A program made the position numbers and the translations under genes. From positions 1-64,000 of the forward strand of contig DHQB01000026.1 in NCBI GenBank assembly GCA_002410065.1: a DNA stretch of 64,000 nucleotides, given 5' to 3'. Within the stretch, counting starts at the first letter, position 1; every line of letters starts with the position of its first letter. Shown one piece after another: positions 62,992-64,000 of this stretch. Under the pieces are notes generated by a model that saw nothing but the letters and a program-made list of their open reading frames with translations, searched no databases and was not told where the DNA came from. This DNA comes from Bacteroidales bacterium UBA5349 (GTDB taxonomy: Bacteria; Bacteroidota; Bacteroidia; Bacteroidales; Tenuifilaceae).

Positions 62992-63912
62992 CTAGTACTG
63001 ATTTGGATCGGCCGATTCAATCATTCGTACATTTTTTGCCACCTCCTGGCCTCTTTCATTCACCTCAATGGTGAACTCTAGCAAATCCCCATTCTCAATG
63101 TCATTAAAATCGCCTTCAACCACATCCTGATAATGGAAAAACAGATTATTTGGAGGAAACTGTATAAACCCGTATCCGTTATTTATATTCATCGCTTTCC
63201 CCTCATGGATTTCATCGTTATTTTCAATAGAGGTAACCCGCTTTGGCTGGCCATACTCTGGCAAATCGAATAAGTTAGTGATTAATGGATTACCCGACTT
63301 TAGTCCGCTATTGATCAATTCATGCATCGCTATGGGATAGGTTACCTCTTGAATAAGGTCTTGAGATGTTCGAGTAACCACATCGCGACCCATATCATCG
63401 GTGTACTCAAAGTCCCAACTCAGCACCATAACCTTTGTACCAAGCGAGTTTAATTTTCGAATTAAAGGAACATAATCTCCATCGGATGTAATTAGGACAA
63501 GCACATTGAAGCGCTTAAAGAATGTTTGTTCAAAAGCTTCGAGTGCCAACCAAACATCAATCCCCTTCTCCTCTTTTTTGCCACTCCGATTGCGTATTGG
63601 CAAGTAATGCGTTATCACCCCCTCAGACATCAAAATATCATCGAATACCCTATCGTTATATAGCTGGTTGCCTCGTTGGCTTGCCTCTTGTGCGCTAATG
63701 CGTCCCCTGAAGTAGTGCGACTCAATAACCTGAGAGTACTTAACCGCAACCTCCTCCTCTTTGGCCACAAGATTACGGATAAAGTCATGAAGACCAGCGA
63801 TATTTATTCGTTTTCGTCTTTGATGAAAATAGTTATAGTAGTTACTAACATGAAGAAAATAGTTGCCGTCATAGAAAACACCAATACGCTTAAGATCATT
63901 TGAGTTACTCAT
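62992..63912 (-). CDS. NYN-domain nuclease fused to a cold-shock-like domain
   Basis: This 306-residue protein starts at the ATG at 63912; an upstream ATG at 63969 adds hydrophobic residues that are probably not translated. Residues 1-190 form a NYN/PIN-like nuclease domain with aspartates in GVFYDGNYF, KGIDVWLALEA and ITSDGDYVPLIRKL. Residues of about 235-300 resemble a cold-shock domain (NGYGFIQF as RNP1, LFFHYQDV as RNP2). It probably cuts or binds structured RNA (inference). It is upstream of galE on the same strand with a 75-base gap. Confidence 0.82.
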   Translation of the reverse strand: MSNSNDLKRIGVFYDGNYFLHVSNYYNYFHQRRKRINIAGLHDFIRNLVAKEEEVAVKYSQVIESHYFRGRISAQEASQRGNQLYNDRVFDDILMSEGVITHYLPIRNRSGKKEEKGIDVWLALEAFEQTFFKRFNVLVLITSDGDYVPLIRKLNSLGTKVMVLSWDFEYTDDMGRDVVTRTSQDLIQEVTYPIAMHELINSGLKSGNPLITNLFDLPEYGQPKRVTSIENNDEIHEGKAMNINNGYGFIQFPPNNLFFHYQDVVEGDFNDIENGDLLEFTIEVNERGQEVAKNVRMIESADPNQY

Positions 63913-64000
63913 AATTTTAAATAATTTTGTATAGATTAATAATTGTATATAATAAATACAAACAGCCATTTGCCATTTGCTAAATACTGTTTTTTTAACG

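Noticed and set aside
1..64000. tRNA, rRNA or insertion-sequence transposase genes
   Set aside because: No T-loop type GTTCRANNC in a cloverleaf context, no rRNA signature and no DDE or HUH transposase were recognised on either strand.

Overview
The window reads as a chromosome segment from a free-living or sediment-type member of the Bacteroidota (class Bacteroidia, probably Bacteroidales/Marinilabiliales; the order is inference). The signs are a type IX secretion C-terminal sorting domain, PorT-like and TonB-dependent outer-membrane proteins, DUF3127, a SpoIIE/Y_Y_Y propeller regulator, a large KamA, class II ribonucleotide reductase, and repeated Bacteroidota-type promoters (TTTG, 17-21 bases, TAnnTTTG) with no clear Shine-Dalgarno sequences. 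No rRNA, tRNA or CRISPR array was found.

Left end (1-4473): an integron-like island. A tyrosine recombinase points its 3' end at a core site (GTTACCGGC, read on the minus strand). Next come three overlapping, AT-rich genes of an ABC three-component (ABC-3C) conflict system: a SMEK-domain protein, middle component 6 and a DUF2326 ATPase. They are closed by a roughly 140-base imperfect palindrome built like an attC site. The two ends of this unit match each other as the ends of a circularisable cassette should, with predicted borders near 89 and 3211. This is the most unusual system in the window.

Housekeeping and envelope region (5.1-40 kb): lysine 2,3-aminomutase-family enzyme, FemAB-like peptidoglycan enzyme, MscS channel, M3 peptidase lipoprotein, TlyA and MnmD RNA methyltransferases from a divergent promoter region, FKBP lipoprotein plus DUF3127 OB-like protein, DUF4256, a secreted T9SS cargo protein, Gdx/SugE exporter, ValRS, an HU-SPOR envelope protein, Kdo transferase, two TonB-dependent receptors (the second with a partner lipoprotein), NrdJ, a SpoIIE-type signalling protein with a ProX-type deacylase, and gamma-glutamyltransferase.

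ABC transporter region (38.9-46.3 kb): a beta-barrel-like protein, a LolD/MacB-type ATPase, three FtsX-type permeases and a LolA-like periplasmic protein. The spacers between the ATPase and the permeases are filled with 23 same-direction copies of a CTTTAGNCACTT repeat in 17- or 24-base periods, and a four-helix-bundle (S23-type) gene sits inside that repeat landscape. An MscS channel and a roughly 1000-residue P-loop protein with an altered Walker A follow on the other strand.

Peptide and palindrome region (52.2-53.8 kb): after gltX lie two short double-glycine leader peptides (bacteriocin-like) and a related hydrophobic peptide. They have a good promoter with a perfect 14-base palindrome at the predicted start of transcription. 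A highly palindromic non-coding stretch with a perfect 22-base inverted repeat follows. The right end holds an HExxH-containing protein, a PorT-like barrel, a sirtuin without the zinc cysteines, CysRS, a YfiR plus chemoreceptor pair, and a minus-strand run of a NYN-cold-shock fusion, galE and rfbB.
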